Source: UBA1146 sp963854815 (GTDB lineage Bacteria; Planctomycetota; UBA8108; UBA1146). From it: a stretch of DNA of 5,996 bases. Positions 5,696 to 5,996 of this stretch are shown in pieces. Position 1 is the first letter of the stretch. Every line of letters begins with the position of its first letter. The DNA lies in the NCBI GenBank assembly GCA_963854815.1, contig CAWLAN010000147.1, positions 1 to 5,996 of the forward strand, written 5' to 3'. The notes under the pieces are model-generated. The model was given only the letters and a program-made list of their open reading frames with translations. It did no database searches and was not told where the DNA came from. The position numbers were made by a program, and so were the translations under genes.

Positions 5696-5996
5696 CTACA
5701 GTCCTTCCCGTGTACTGGCCAACCGATGAACGGTGAAGTGCACAAACGACTGCGCAGGGCCGATCTCATCGAATTGCAGCGCCCAGTTCAGGTGCATCTG
5801 CATGGCGGGCTTCATGTCGGGGATCACCAGCCTCACCTGTTTACCATCTTTTGACAGGGTGGCAGAGGCCACCTCCAGCCCGGTGGTGCCCTCTTTGCCT
5901 TCATCCAGGTCGAGTTTTGGTGAACCGTAGTTGCTGCTCCAGCGGTAATTCCAACCCTCCAGTTTGAAGGCAGAGGCCAGTGCTTCCGTTTCGGTG
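5696..5996 (-). CDS. C-terminal end of a PVC-type heme/cytochrome-associated secreted protein (cut by right edge)
   Basis: The last 99 residues of a larger protein whose start lies beyond the right edge. The phrases G-W-N-Y-R-W (14-19), N-Y-G-S-P (22-26), A-T-L-S-K-D-G-K-Q-V-R-L (45-56), I-P-D-M-K-P-A-M-Q-M (58-67) and the end phrase H-F-T-V-H-R-L (86-92) match, from memory, the beta-rich C-terminal domain of large secreted c-type cytochrome or heme-binding proteins common in Planctomycetota and Verrucomicrobiota. No CxxCH heme motif lies in this part, so the heme link is an inference from the domain. The frame is continuous from the window edge to the TAG at 5696-5698. Its last codons contain the ribosome site of the ABM-like gene. 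Confidence 0.65.
   Translation of the reverse strand, partial: TETEALASAFKLEGWNYRWSSNYGSPKLDLDEGKEGTTGLEVASATLSKDGKQVRLVIPDMKPAMQMHLNWALQFDEIGPAQSFVHFTVHRLASTREGL

Noticed and set aside
1..5996. tRNA, rRNA, insertion sequence, attachment site or riboswitch
   Set aside because: Reading both strands I saw no cloverleaf-like segment, transposase motif, paired terminal repeats or recognisable riboswitch core; covariance-model searches were not possible.

Overview
The window is a compact bacterial stretch, moderately GC-rich by eye, with nine protein-coding genes, two of them cut by the window ends. I see no RNA genes, insertion sequences, CRISPR arrays or phage genes. Shine-Dalgarno sequences of the GGAG/AAGGA type precede most starts. 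A secreted formylglycine-type sulfatase, together with a C-terminal tail typical of large Planctomycetota/Verrucomicrobiota heme or cytochrome proteins (W-N-Y-R-W, Y-G-S-P, I-P-D-M-K-P-A-M-Q-M), suggests a member or relative of the PVC superphylum. This placement is an inference from protein style, not proof.

Layout. (1) 1-431, minus: N-terminal part of an MFS-type permease, cut by the left edge. (2) 432-724: a divergent intergenic stretch without a convincing gene. (3) 725-1375, plus: a lipoprotein with a head-GIN/DUF2807-like fold and six short beta-rung repeats. (4) 1376-1426: a convergent gap with a weak hairpin plus T-run. (5) 1427-2628, minus: a two-gene unit, an ArsC/low-molecular-weight phosphatase fused to an fRMsr-like GAF domain, followed through an ATGA overlap by a 71-residue S4 RNA-binding protein. 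(6) 2629-2709: a short divergent promoter region. (7) 2710-5407, plus: a tightly spaced run of a four-helix membrane protein of unknown function, a secreted sulfatase and an AlkA-type DNA glycosylase. (8) 5412-5996, minus: a small ABM-fold protein preceded, 2 nt away, by the 3' end of the PVC-type secreted protein.

How the genes work together. The best functional grouping is the minus-strand pair at 1427-2628. The fusion retains the three redox cysteines of thioredoxin-coupled arsenate reductases and also the three cysteines expected of free methionine-R-sulfoxide reductase, so one polypeptide may join two thiol-based reductases. The S4 partner is translationally coupled to it, but its target is unknown. 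The membrane protein, sulfatase and glycosylase are probably co-transcribed, but they share no obvious pathway.

The least ordinary items are the ArsC-fRMsr fusion, the loss of an expected substrate-contacting Glu in its GAF half, and the Cys-Ala-Ser-Ser-Arg variant of the sulfatase maturation motif. I do not see a clear new multi-gene defence or mobile system here.
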